Shown: positions 39,010-49,123 of the stretch, in pieces
How positions within the stretch are numbered: the stretch's first letter is position 1
How the letters are laid out: the number at the start of each line of letters is the position of its first letter
Origin: Stenotrophomonas maltophilia
GTDB taxonomy: Bacteria; Pseudomonadota; Gammaproteobacteria; Xanthomonadales; Xanthomonadaceae
DNA length: 64,000 bases
Assembly (NCBI RefSeq): GCF_001676385.1
Contig: NZ_LYVJ01000008.1
Span: 62,001 to 126,000, forward strand
Reading direction: 5' to 3'
Position numbers and translations under genes: made by a program
The notes under the pieces: model-generated
The model's database searches: none
What the model was told of the DNA's origin: nothing
The model's input: only the letters and a program-made list of their open reading frames with translations

Positions 39010-40065
39010 GTGCAGGACGACCACGATGACACCGACACCCCCGGCTGGGATGCGATCAACGCCGCGCTGGCGCCGCTGTATGCCGGGCAGGAACCCCGCC
39101 ATTACGGCACGGCGCTGCCGTACACGCTTGGTGGCCAGGATCCACTGGATGGCATCAGCGTGTACTGGGCGGACACGCCGGTACCGCACTGGCATTACAT
39201 CACCTATGGGTTTTCCGAGCTCTATGACAAGCAGAGCAGTGATGCCGCAAGCAGCGGCTACGGTTTCGAGCTGACCTTCCGCCTCGCGGCCGGGAACGGT
39301 GAGAGCGCCGACAGCACGCCGCCGGTGTGGCCGATGAACCTGCTGCAGAATCTGGCGCGCTATGTATTCGGCAGCGGCAACGTGTTCGAGGATGGCCACC
39401 ACCTCAATGCCAACGGACCGATTGCGCTGGAGACCGATACGCGGCTGTGCCACCTGGCCTTCGTCGCCGACCCGCAGTTGCCCGAACGCGAAACCGCCAA
39501 TGGCCGCCTGCAGTTCCTGCAGCTGGTCGGGTTGACCGATGAGGAGATGGAGGCGGTCAAGCGCTGGTCCGCGCGCGGCGTGCTGCAGGCCCTGCAGCCG
39601 GTCATGCCGCTGTGGATCAGTGACCTGCATCGCGACAACCTGCTGCGTGATCCGGCCTTGGCCGCGCAGGTGCAGGCGGGCAGCGAGCGCGAAGGTTCCA
39701 GCACCGGCATGTTGTTCGTCGAGACCCTGGACTGGCGCCAGGACATGGACCGGACCACGCTGGTGCTTGGGGCCGGCCAGGTCGCCAGTGTGGTCGAGCT
39801 GCTGCCGCTGCGCCTGCACCACGGCAGATCGCTGGAACTGGCCAGCCGGGAGCGGCAATGGGAGTTCACGCCGGCGGCGGGCGAAGAGGCGCGCGACGTG
39901 GGTGTGGACAGCGCGCGTTGGGCGCTGGACGCTGCCGCGTTGCAGGCATTGTCGAGCGTGCGTGCCGAACGCGGGATCTACCCGCTGGGCGATGGCTTGC
40001 ACATCGAAGTGGTGCCGACCTTCCTGCGCGACGCCAAGGGCGAAGTGATCCGCCAGATCGGCTGA
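39010..40065 (+). CDS. SUFU (suppressor of fused) domain protein
   Basis: A 351-residue cytoplasmic protein with the SUFU fold: 'GGQDPLDGISVYWADTPVPH' and 'WHYITYGFSELYDKQ' are hallmark segments at residues 40-75. Eukaryotic SUFU controls Hedgehog signalling; in bacteria many SUFU proteins are immunity proteins of toxin systems (from published comparative genomics). No toxin gene is adjacent here. The GTG start at 39010 is set by an AAGGAG site 6 bases before it. A palindrome follows the stop. Confidence 0.85.
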   Translation: MQDDHDDTDTPGWDAINAALAPLYAGQEPRHYGTALPYTLGGQDPLDGISVYWADTPVPHWHYITYGFSELYDKQSSDAASSGYGFELTFRLAAGNGESADSTPPVWPMNLLQNLARYVFGSGNVFEDGHHLNANGPIALETDTRLCHLAFVADPQLPERETANGRLQFLQLVGLTDEEMEAVKRWSARGVLQALQPVMPLWISDLHRDNLLRDPALAAQVQAGSEREGSSTGMLFVETLDWRQDMDRTTLVLGAGQVASVVELLPLRLHHGRSLELASRERQWEFTPAAGEEARDVGVDSARWALDAAALQALSSVRAERGIYPLGDGLHIEVVPTFLRDAKGEVIRQIG

Positions 40066-40133
40066 CCACACCTGTCGGACCGGTCAGAGCCGCCCGCTGC
40101 GCAGACGGATCCGACCCCGTTTCCGGAACCGAT

Positions 40134-40172
40134 GGGGTCGGACACGTTCGCCACGCGAACGGCTCCGACCCC
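40134..40172. repeat. GGGGTCGGA palindrome between convergent genes
   Basis: GGGGTCGGA/TCCGACCCC (40134-40142 with 40164-40172) with an inner CGTTCGC/GCGAACG stem. A partial overlapping copy lies at 40110-40142. Probably a transcription-end palindrome for the SUFU gene and the GST gene. Confidence 0.65.
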
Positions 40173-40181
40173 GGGTCAGGG

Positions 40182-40793
40182 TCAGGCCAGGCCTTCGGCC
40201 TTCAGCGCGGCCTGCACGCCGGCATCGGCGTCCATGCGGGCCTTGTAGGCGGCCAGGTTGTCCAGGCCGGACAGGTCGACCTTGGTACCGTGGGCCCAGC
40301 GCAGGGTGATATAGAAGTACGGATCGGCAAAGCTGCGGAAACCGGCCAGCCAGGGCTTGTCGGCCAGCTGCCTGTCGGCGGTCTCGAACAGGCCACGCAG
40401 GCGCTTGCGCGCGGCAGCGCGGATTGCGTCGTACTGGCTTTCTTCGGCGATGAATTTGCCCGGCGCGAACAGCGGCGAGAATGCGGGATGCAGATCGGAA
40501 TTGACGAACGCCAGCCAGCGGGTGGCTTCGGCGCGCTGGCGCGGGCTGCCATCACCGGCGAGGCCGGCCTGCGGGAAGCTGTCAGCGATATAGCCCATGA
40601 TCGCCGCATTCTGCAGCAGCACGAAGTCGCCATCGACCAATGCGGGAACGGCGCCAGCCGGATTGACCTTGAGGAATTCCGGACCCTTCAGGGTGTCCTT
40701 GTCCAGCAGTTCAACCTCGAACGGCTGCCCGGTCCATTGCAGGGCGATGTGGTCGGCGGTGGAACAGGCACCGGGCTTGCTGTACAGCTTCAT
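40182..40793 (-). CDS. glutathione S-transferase, beta class
   Basis: A 203-residue GST that conjugates or carries glutathione. The start 'MKLYSKPGACSTADHIALQW' is typical of the bacterial beta class, with the conserved Cys at position 10. 'VNPAGAVPALVDGDFVLLQN' includes the cis-Pro segment, and the C-terminal all-helical domain follows ('WLAFVNSDLHPAFSPLF'). GGAG precedes the ATG. The stop lies next to the palindrome shared with the SUFU gene. Confidence 0.92.
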   Translation of the reverse strand: MKLYSKPGACSTADHIALQWTGQPFEVELLDKDTLKGPEFLKVNPAGAVPALVDGDFVLLQNAAIMGYIADSFPQAGLAGDGSPRQRAEATRWLAFVNSDLHPAFSPLFAPGKFIAEESQYDAIRAAARKRLRGLFETADRQLADKPWLAGFRSFADPYFYITLRWAHGTKVDLSGLDNLAAYKARMDADAGVQAALKAEGLA

Positions 40794-40876
40794 GGAAACT
40801 CCAGGTGAGGCGGGCGGAAAACGCCCACTATCCCAGAGCCTGGCGGCGGGCAGCAACGCTGCCGCCAGCACGATCG

Positions 40877-41335
40877 TTACGACTGGCGCGGCTTGAGATT
40901 CTGCACCTTGTAGAAGGTGTGGTCGCCGATCGTGGCTACCTGGTAAGCGTTGCGCCAGCTCGGGCTGGCGATCGACAGCGCGGCGAAGTGACTGGCACCG
41001 GGCACGATCTCGCGGCGTTCGCCGGCCGGCAGTGCCCAGTTGCGCTCGGCGTCGAAGGCCACGTTCATCGCCTCGCGCCAGGCGGCATCGTTGCCCAGCT
41101 GGGTGCCGGGGGAGACGATGGTGGGCGCGAACTGCTTGCGCGCGGTGACCACCTGGCACATGGAGTCGCCCCACAGGCCGCTGTCAAGGCGACGCAGGGC
41201 GACCTCGGCGACGGCCTGCTGGCCGCGCAGGGTCTGGTCGCGGGCTTCCAGGTACACGGTGGTGCTCAAGCACAACGAATCAGCGGCCGGCTGCGGCAGC
41301 AACTGCGACAGCCAGAGGATCCAGGCCAGTTTCAT
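40877..41335 (-). CDS. SleB/CwlJ-type cell wall hydrolase, exported
   Basis: A 152-residue protein of the Hydrolase_2 (SleB/CwlJ) family, which cuts peptidoglycan; in Gram-negatives the role is less clear. A short signal peptide (about residues 1-18) precedes 'CLSTTVYLEARDQTLRGQQ', where the Glu is the conserved catalytic residue. 'GASHFAA' and 'IGDHTFYK' are further family blocks. The start at 41335 has a perfect AAGGAGTGAT site. It lies 83 bp upstream of the GST gene on the same strand. The 295 bp before it (41336-41630) show only small GC-rich hairpins. Confidence 0.85.
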   Translation of the reverse strand: MKLAWILWLSQLLPQPAADSLCLSTTVYLEARDQTLRGQQAVAEVALRRLDSGLWGDSMCQVVTARKQFAPTIVSPGTQLGNDAAWREAMNVAFDAERNWALPAGERREIVPGASHFAALSIASPSWRNAYQVATIGDHTFYKVQNLKPRQS

Positions 41336-41630
41336 ATCACTCCTTGCTCCGTATGGGCCGCACCTGCGGGGTCCTGCCGCGGAGGCGGCAGGAGCGCAGT
41401 ACGACTTGGCGTCATGGGGAGGCGGCCATCGGGGCCGCCCCGTGGGCAGCCCCAAGGAAACGATCAGTACTGATCGAGGGGCCGCACCGGCTCACCGGAA
41501 ACTGGCTGGTGAGCAGAAAGTTGGCGCAAGGTAGGGGGGCATGGCCGAACGCATCATGAACCGCGCGGCTTGACATTCAGGTTCAACAGGGGCGACGAAA
41601 ATCACATTCCGGCCCCCATTCATGCGCTCA

Positions 41631-43763
<2,133 letters not shown>

Positions 43764-44417
43764 TCACCCCCGGGCGCGCTGGGCGCTCTCCGGGCGTCGC
43801 CCAGCGCTATCGGGCGCGTGCGGCTGCGCTGCCTTGCCGATCCCGAACCAGCCCAGCGTGATCCCGCACAGCGGCCCGATCAGCAGGGCGAAGGCCAGGG
43901 TGCCGAGGCCCACGTTGCCACCCAGCCACCAGCCCAGCAGCAGCACACTGCCCTCGATCAGGCTGCGTACCTTCCAGATCGGCCACCCGGTACGCGCATG
44001 CAGGCCGGTCATCAGGCCGTCGCGTGGGCCGGGGCCGAGGCGGGCGCCGATGTACAGGCCGGTGGCCAGCGCCACCAGGAGCAGGCCGGCCGTGAACATC
44101 GCCAACTGCCACGGAAGGCCGGAAGCCGGCGGCAGCAGCCACAGGCCGAACTGCGCGGAGGGCCCGATCAGCAGCACGTTGAGCACCGTGCCGACTCCTG
44201 GCTTCTGCCGCAGCGGCCACCACAACAGCAGCACCAATGCACCAATCACATTGGTGGCCAGCCCGAACGACAGCGGTGTCTGTGCCGCAATGCCCTGGGA
44301 CAGCACGTCCCAAGGAGCGATGCCGATCGCTGCGCGGATCATCAACGAGGCGCCGAAGCCGTACAGGAACAGGCCGGTGATCAGTTGCAGGAGGCGCAGG
44401 GGCAGGGCGGAGGGCAT
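43764..44417 (-). CDS. YczE/YitT-like integral membrane protein
   Basis: A 217-residue protein with about five membrane segments of the YczE/YyaS/YitT group ('LFLYGFGASLMIRAAIGIAP', 'WDVLSQGIA', 'LGPGPRDGLMTGL'). The function is not known; relatives are often called transporters without proof. I chose the ATG at 44417; the frame runs further upstream without similarity. It is 102 bp upstream of fadH on the same strand, with a GC-rich palindrome between them. Confidence 0.8.
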   Translation of the reverse strand: MPSALPLRLLQLITGLFLYGFGASLMIRAAIGIAPWDVLSQGIAAQTPLSFGLATNVIGALVLLLWWPLRQKPGVGTVLNVLLIGPSAQFGLWLLPPASGLPWQLAMFTAGLLLVALATGLYIGARLGPGPRDGLMTGLHARTGWPIWKVRSLIEGSVLLLGWWLGGNVGLGTLAFALLIGPLCGITLGWFGIGKAAQPHAPDSAGRRPESAQRARG

Positions 44418-44515
44418 GGCGGTCTCGGGGGAGGGGATCTGTTTCCACCGTAGCCATGATTCGTTTCTGCCAATAGATACAGATACCCGCCAATCCGCCC
44501 GCACAGGCGGAATGC

Positions 44516-44582
44516 GTAGAGCCGAGCCCATGCTCGGCTGCTTTGCTCCACCAGCCGAGCGTGGGCTCGGCTCTGCATCTAC
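44516..44582. repeat. inverted SMAG pair
   Basis: GTAG-headed copy (44516-44540) and inverted copy ending in CTAC (44552-44582), together a near-palindrome with arms AGCCGAGC/GCTCGGCT. It lies between two minus-strand genes, right after the alcohol dehydrogenase stop. Confidence 0.8.
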
Positions 44583-44595
44583 ATCAGCAGGGCGC

Positions 44596-45615
44596 TCACT
44601 CGTCCCAGCCCGCAAGGGCCAGCTTGCCCAGCGTGCGTCCGCTGGCCAGGCGCTGATGCGCGATGTCCAGATTCGCTGCGTTGATCGTGCCCAGTGTTTC
44701 GCTGAGGGTACCGCGCAGCTGGCCGGCATCGATCATGCTGGCGGCGCGGCTGAGGATGCGGTGTTGCTCGATGCGGTCCGCGGTGGCGAACCGAGACCGC
44801 GCGAACATGAATTCCCAGTGGATGCCGATGCACTTGGCCTTGTACGGATCACCGATGCGCAGCGCACCGCGAGGCTCGACGATCAGGCCGACGTGGCCCT
44901 GCGGCGCCAGCACCTGGCCCAGCTCATCCCAGTAGTGATCGGTGTCGGCGAGATTGAGTGCGACCTGTACTGTCTCGATGCCCAGCGCCCGTAGCTGCGG
45001 CATCAGCGGCTGGCGGTGATCGACGACGTGCTGCGCGCCCATCGTCCGGCACCAGTCCGCCGATGCCTCGCGTGATGCGGTGGCGATCACCTCGAAGCCG
45101 GCATGCCGGGCCAGCTGGACTGCGATCGATCCGACGCCGCCCGCACCGCCGATCACCAGCAGGTGCTGGCCCGCGTGGCGCCGATCATCCAGCTGCAAGG
45201 GCATGCGCTCGAACAACAGCTCCCAGGCGGTGAGGGTGGTCAGCGGCAGCGCAGCGGCTTCAGCGAAGTCGAGGGTGGTCGGCTTGCGCGCGACCAGACG
45301 CTCGTCGACCAGCTGGTATTGCGCATTGCAGCCCGGGCGCGTCACATCGCCGGCGTAGTAGACCTCATCGCCCGAGGCGAACAGGCTGGCCTCATCGCCG
45401 ATGGCTTCAACCACCCCCGCAGCATCCCAGCCAAGTACGCGCGGCACATCAAGCGTGGCCGCAGCAGTCGCGGCACGCTGCTTGCCATCGACGGGGTTGA
45501 CCGAGACCGCTTCGACCCGGACCAGCAGGTCACGGCCCTGCGGCGGCAGCGGCGGCGGCAGGTGGATGTCCTGCAGGGCAGGGGCGGACTCACGACTCAG
45601 GGCGACGGCTTTCAT
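44596..45615 (-). CDS. zinc-type alcohol dehydrogenase / quinone oxidoreductase family
   Basis: A 339-residue medium-chain reductase of the zinc-binding alcohol dehydrogenase family, probably NADPH-dependent. The GroES-like half begins 'MKAVALSRESAPALQDIHL', and the nucleotide-binding motif is 'LVIGGAGGVGSIAVQLARHA'. The structural zinc cysteines of classical dehydrogenases are absent, pointing to a quinone-oxidoreductase-like enzyme; the substrate is unknown. GGAG precedes the ATG at 45615. It is divergent from ompA, sharing a 358-bp intergenic region. Confidence 0.85.
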   Translation of the reverse strand: MKAVALSRESAPALQDIHLPPPLPPQGRDLLVRVEAVSVNPVDGKQRAATAAATLDVPRVLGWDAAGVVEAIGDEASLFASGDEVYYAGDVTRPGCNAQYQLVDERLVARKPTTLDFAEAAALPLTTLTAWELLFERMPLQLDDRRHAGQHLLVIGGAGGVGSIAVQLARHAGFEVIATASREASADWCRTMGAQHVVDHRQPLMPQLRALGIETVQVALNLADTDHYWDELGQVLAPQGHVGLIVEPRGALRIGDPYKAKCIGIHWEFMFARSRFATADRIEQHRILSRAASMIDAGQLRGTLSETLGTINAANLDIAHQRLASGRTLGKLALAGWDE

Positions 45616-45839
45616 TACGGCTCCGGCTGGGTTCGTGTTTCCATCATAAGGTTCCTCACCTTTGCGGAAATGCGCTGAACCATGCCGGGCGGCCGCCGGT
45701 GCAGAATGTCGTTTCCGACGCCTAAACCCCGCCAAACCCTTGCAGGGTGCAGGTCTTGCGGATTTTCATCATCCTGTATAGGGTTTCAACGTCGGACCGG
45801 TGGCCGGTCGGGCGCAACACTTCACATGTTACGGGACTG

Positions 45840-45870
45840 TTAACATGGCCTTCACCCGCCTGAGCATAAT
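45840..45870 (+). promoter_or_regulatory. possible ompA promoter
   Basis: TTAACA (45840-45845) and CATAAT (45865-45870) are separated by 19 bp, about 100 bp before the ompA start. The rest of the 358-bp divergent region (45616-45973) holds small inverted repeats (such as GACCGGTGGCCGGTC near 45795) but no gene. Confidence 0.4.
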
Positions 45871-45973
45871 GTTCGCGGCGGTGGCGTGCTGAATCGGCTG
45901 TCTGAACATCGACGCAGTAGTGCTGGCCCATGCCTCTACCGGTTTCATACCCCCGAAATAGGAGCTGTACTCA

Positions 45974-47065
45974 ATGAACAAGAAGATCCTTACTGCCGCG
46001 CTGCTCGGTGGTCTGGCTTTCGCCCAGGCTGCTTCCGCGCAGGAGTTCGATGACCGCTGGTACCTGACCGGTTCGGCCGGCTTCAACTTCCAGGACAGCG
46101 ACCGTCTGACCAACGACGCTCCGTTCGTGACCCTGGGCCTGGGCAAGTTCATCAGCCCGAACTGGTCGCTGGACGGTGAGCTGAACTACCAGAACCCGAA
46201 CTTCGACGGCAACCAGGACCTGAACTGGTCGCAGTACGGTGTCTCGCTGGATCTGCGCCGCCACTTCATCAAGGAAGGCCGCGGCTGGAACCCGTACCTG
46301 CTGGCCGGCCTGGGCTACCAGAAGTCGGAGGAAGAGTACCCCGCACTGGACAACAACGGTCCGCGTGAGCGCAAGGACGGCAACTTCGCCGCCAAGGTCG
46401 GCGTCGGCCTGCAGACCACCTTCGAGAAGCGCGTTGCCGTGCGCGCCGAAGTGGCTTACCGCGCTGACTTCGACGACCAGAGCGTTGCCGCTCCGAAGGA
46501 AGACTGGTTCGGTGACGTGCTGGCTTCGGTCGGTGTCGTGATCCCGCTGGGCCCGGCTCCGGTCGCGGCTGCTCCGGCTCAGGCTCCGGTTGCTCCGAGC
46601 TGCGCCGACCTGGACGACGATGGTGACGGCGTCAACAACTGCGACGACAAGTGCCCGAACTCGCAGCCGGGCCAGACCATCGGTCCGGACGGTTGCCCGG
46701 TGCCGGTCTCCATCGACCTGAAGGGCGTCAACTTCGACTTCGACAAGTCGAACCTGCGTCCGGACGCCGTGGCGATCCTGAGCGAAGCGACCGAGATCCT
46801 GAAGCGCTACCCGGATCTGCGTGTTGAAGTCGCCGGTCACACCGACTCGAAGGGTACCGACGCCTACAACCAGAAGCTGTCGGAGCGTCGTGCCACCGCG
46901 GTGTACAACTACCTGACCCAGAACGGCGTTGATGCTTCGCGTCTGGTTGGCCCGATCGGCTACGGCGAGAGCCGCCCGATTGCTCCGAACACCAACCCGG
47001 ATGGTTCGGACAACCCGGAAGGCCGCGCCAAGAACCGTCGTACCGAGCTGAACGTCCAGAACTAA
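45974..47065 (+). CDS. ompA: OmpA family outer membrane protein
   Basis: A 363-residue major outer membrane protein that links the outer membrane to peptidoglycan. It has a signal peptide (cut near 'AASAQ-EF', residue 22), an eight-stranded barrel region, a proline/alanine hinge ('APVAAAPAQAPVAPSC'), an Asp-rich thrombospondin type 3-like calcium segment ('CADLDDDGDGVNNCDDKCPN') and an OmpA C-terminal domain with the peptidoglycan-binding 'VAGHTDSKGTDAYNQKLSER'. Four cysteines in the linker can form disulfides. A TTCG-loop terminator follows, consistent with a highly expressed single gene. Confidence 0.95.
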   Translation: MNKKILTAALLGGLAFAQAASAQEFDDRWYLTGSAGFNFQDSDRLTNDAPFVTLGLGKFISPNWSLDGELNYQNPNFDGNQDLNWSQYGVSLDLRRHFIKEGRGWNPYLLAGLGYQKSEEEYPALDNNGPRERKDGNFAAKVGVGLQTTFEKRVAVRAEVAYRADFDDQSVAAPKEDWFGDVLASVGVVIPLGPAPVAAAPAQAPVAPSCADLDDDGDGVNNCDDKCPNSQPGQTIGPDGCPVPVSIDLKGVNFDFDKSNLRPDAVAILSEATEILKRYPDLRVEVAGHTDSKGTDAYNQKLSERRATAVYNYLTQNGVDASRLVGPIGYGESRPIAPNTNPDGSDNPEGRAKNRRTELNVQN

Positions 47066-47095
47066 GTTCTGGCGATCTCCCGCAAGACACAGCAG

Positions 47096-47117
47096 GACCC
47101 GGCTTCGGCCGGGTCTT
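47096..47117 (+). terminator. ompA terminator
   Basis: An 8-bp stem GACCCGGC/GCCGGGTC (47096-47103 with 47108-47115) closed by a TTCG tetraloop and followed by TTGTTGTTTG. Confidence 0.88.
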
Positions 47118-47270
47118 GTTGTTTGTGCGGGAGGAAACGGCGAAGCTGCGGCGAGGATGACCGTTTGTCGGCTTTTTGTCCGTGAAACAATGGGTTGCCG
47201 TATTCATTGAAGGTGGCGCTTGAAAGCTGACGCGGCATTGCTAAACTCGCCGCGTCACTTCCTTTCGTGG

Positions 47271-47786
47271 ATGCCCTTCATGCTGCGCTCTGCATCGGCC
47301 GCCGTCCTGGCGCTGGCCCTGGTTCCCGCCGCCCACGCCGCCGTCGATTGCTCGGCCAACACCAGCGCTTCGCCGCTGCCGTTGCCGGCCACGACCATCG
47401 CGCCGGTGGCCGATGAGCTGTACATCCGCGGCAACCAGCTGGGCATGCCTGCAGGCGTCCTCAGCACCAATTACGACCCTTCGCAATCGCTGGACCAGGT
47501 GCTGCAGCGGCTGCGCATCGATGGCTGCCAGAACATCGCCAAGGCCATTCCGAGCGCGCCGGCGGTGAAACCGAATGATCCGGCGGCCTACAAGCCGCAG
47601 ACCGAATTCGACAACACGCCCTGGCGCTTCGACATGAGCCAGAACGGCAAGCGCATGACGGCCGAAGAGTTCGACGCCTGGATGAAGGCGCGCGGCGTAC
47701 GCGTGGTCAAGGCCCGTCCGGCACCGGCCGCCACCCCGGCTGCGGCCGAAGCACCGGCCGAAACCAGGCCGGTCGACAAGAAGTAA
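47271..47786 (+). CDS. small exported protein with C-terminal EFDAWMKA motif
   Basis: A 171-residue protein with a signal peptide (cut near 'PAAHA-AVDC') and no assigned family. Its C-terminal part 'SQNGKRMTAEEFDAWMKARG' is nearly the same as in the lipoprotein at 48700, two genes downstream. A Pro/Ala tail follows. The segment loosely resembles half an EF-hand but lacks the first Asp. The start is uncertain: the ATG at 47280 is an alternative, and the frame is open to 47220. It lies 19 bp before a pseudouridine synthase gene, so they may share a transcript. Confidence 0.75.
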   Translation: MPFMLRSASAAVLALALVPAAHAAVDCSANTSASPLPLPATTIAPVADELYIRGNQLGMPAGVLSTNYDPSQSLDQVLQRLRIDGCQNIAKAIPSAPAVKPNDPAAYKPQTEFDNTPWRFDMSQNGKRMTAEEFDAWMKARGVRVVKARPAPAATPAAAEAPAETRPVDKK

Positions 47787-47805
47787 CCCTGCGGGGAGCA
47801 GTGGC

Positions 47806-48615
47806 TTGCGCACGCGCCGCCCACCTGCCGTCCCCGCCGCCCGCTCCCACGCATCGCGTGGGCGTGCGAACTCCGCTGCCGCATCCTCCGGCGTCCGCCA
47901 TGGTCTGGCGCGCGTGCTGTCCAAGGCGGGCGTCTGCTCGCGCAGCGAGGCCGCGCGCTGGATCGCCGAAGGCCGTGTGCGCGTTTCCGGCCGTGTCATC
48001 CGTGACCCCGAGTTTCCGATTGCCCAGCCGGCGCCGCCGATCGAAGTCGATGGCCAACCGATGGGCGCGCCGCAGCGCCTGTACCTGATGCTCAACAAGC
48101 CGCGTGGAGTGGTGACCACCACCCAGGACGAGCGTGGCCGTGACACCGTGTATCGCTGTTTTGACGGCGCCGGCCTGCCCTGGATCGCCCCGGTCGGGCG
48201 GCTGGACAAGGCCAGTGAAGGGTTGTTGCTGTTCAGCAACGATCCGCAGTGGGCCGCACGCCTGACCGATCCGGACACCGGGCCACAGAAGACCTATCAC
48301 GTGCAGGTCGATCACCTGCCCGATGACGCCACGCTGGTGGCATTGCAGGCCGGGGTGGAGGACGAGGGGGAATTCCTCGTCGCCCAGGCCGTGCGCGTGC
48401 TGCGCAGTGGCGACAAGACCGCGTGGCTGGAAGTGGTCCTCGATGAGGGCCGCAACCGCCACATCCGCCGCCTGTTGGCGGCCTTCGACCTGCAGGTGCT
48501 GCGCCTGGTCCGGGTCGCGATCGGCGGGCTGCTGCTCGGCGATCTCGGCAAGGGGCAGTGGCGGGTGCTGGAGGTCAGTGACCAGCAGCGGCTGGGGGCC
48601 GCTGCACCGGGCTGA
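47806..48615 (+). CDS. RsuA/RluB-family pseudouridine synthase
   Basis: A 269-residue rRNA pseudouridine synthase with an N-terminal S4 domain ('GLARVLSKAGVCSRSEAARW') and the RsuA-type catalytic motif 'VGRLDKASEGLLLFSND'. 'LEVVLDEGRNRHIRRLLAAF' completes the active site. RsuA acts on 16S rRNA; RluB, RluE and RluF on 23S; the sequence alone does not settle which. The start is TTG at 47806, set by a GGGGAG site 8 bases upstream; the first 30 residues are basic and poorly conserved. Confidence 0.87.
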   Translation: MRTRRPPAVPAARSHASRGRANSAAASSGVRHGLARVLSKAGVCSRSEAARWIAEGRVRVSGRVIRDPEFPIAQPAPPIEVDGQPMGAPQRLYLMLNKPRGVVTTTQDERGRDTVYRCFDGAGLPWIAPVGRLDKASEGLLLFSNDPQWAARLTDPDTGPQKTYHVQVDHLPDDATLVALQAGVEDEGEFLVAQAVRVLRSGDKTAWLEVVLDEGRNRHIRRLLAAFDLQVLRLVRVAIGGLLLGDLGKGQWRVLEVSDQQRLGAAAPG

Positions 48616-48699
48616 TCATCGCCCGCAGCCGGCGATTGCCGGCCACCGTGCCAGGCGTAAGGGGCGCCTGGTGTTGAATTTCCCGAACGGAGCCTGCCC

Positions 48700-49035
48700 A
48701 TGTATCACCCGACCCTCAACCAAACCCTGCGCTGTGCAGGCCTGCTGCTGCCGATAATGCTGCTGACCGCCTGTGGCGGACACAAGAAGGCGGCCAAGGC
48801 GGAAACACCCGCCGAGACCCCGGTGGTCGAAGTGAAGGCCCCGGAGCTGGATGGCCGTGGCAGTTACCGCTTCCTGATGAGCAATGGCGACAGGAAGATG
48901 ACCGCCGACGAATTTGATGCCTGGATGAAGGCCAACGGCATCCGCGTCGCCAAGGGCAATGGCCAGGCCGCTGCCGGCAAAGCGGTGGTGGTGGCCAGCA
49001 AGGACGAGCCGAAGGGCAAGAAGAAAAAGAAGTGA
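48700..49035 (+). CDS. small lipoprotein with EFDAWMKA motif
   Basis: A 111-residue lipoprotein: a hydrophobic signal with lipobox 'MLLTAC' (Cys near residue 26) followed by a charged linker, the motif 'SNGDRKMTADEFDAWMKANG' and a lysine-rich tail ending in five lysines. It shares the motif with the protein at 47271. The family is unknown to me. It lies 84 bp after the pseudouridine synthase gene. The mature N-terminus is Ala/Glu-rich. Confidence 0.75.
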   Translation: MYHPTLNQTLRCAGLLLPIMLLTACGGHKKAAKAETPAETPVVEVKAPELDGRGSYRFLMSNGDRKMTADEFDAWMKANGIRVAKGNGQAAAGKAVVVASKDEPKGKKKKK

Positions 49036-49040
49036 CGTCT

Positions 49041-49064
49041 GTGGGTGCCGACCTTGGTCGGCAC
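49041..49064 (+). repeat. SMAG-like palindrome
   Basis: A perfect 9-bp stem GTGCCGACC/GGTCGGCAC with a 2-nt loop behind a GTGG head, 6 bases after the lipoprotein stop. Confidence 0.6.
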
Positions 49065-49076
49065 GCTTTGGCCGGT

Positions 49077-49116
49077 GGGGTCAGGGCCCCTTTCCGCAGG
49101 AAAGGGAACCGACCCC
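49077..49116. repeat. GGGGTCAG palindrome between convergent genes
   Basis: Arms GGGGTC/GACCCC with an inner CCCTTTCC/GGAAAGGG stem. It ends 7 bases before the kbl stop and probably serves both strands as a transcription end. Confidence 0.65.
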
Positions 49117-49123
49117 GGCGTGA

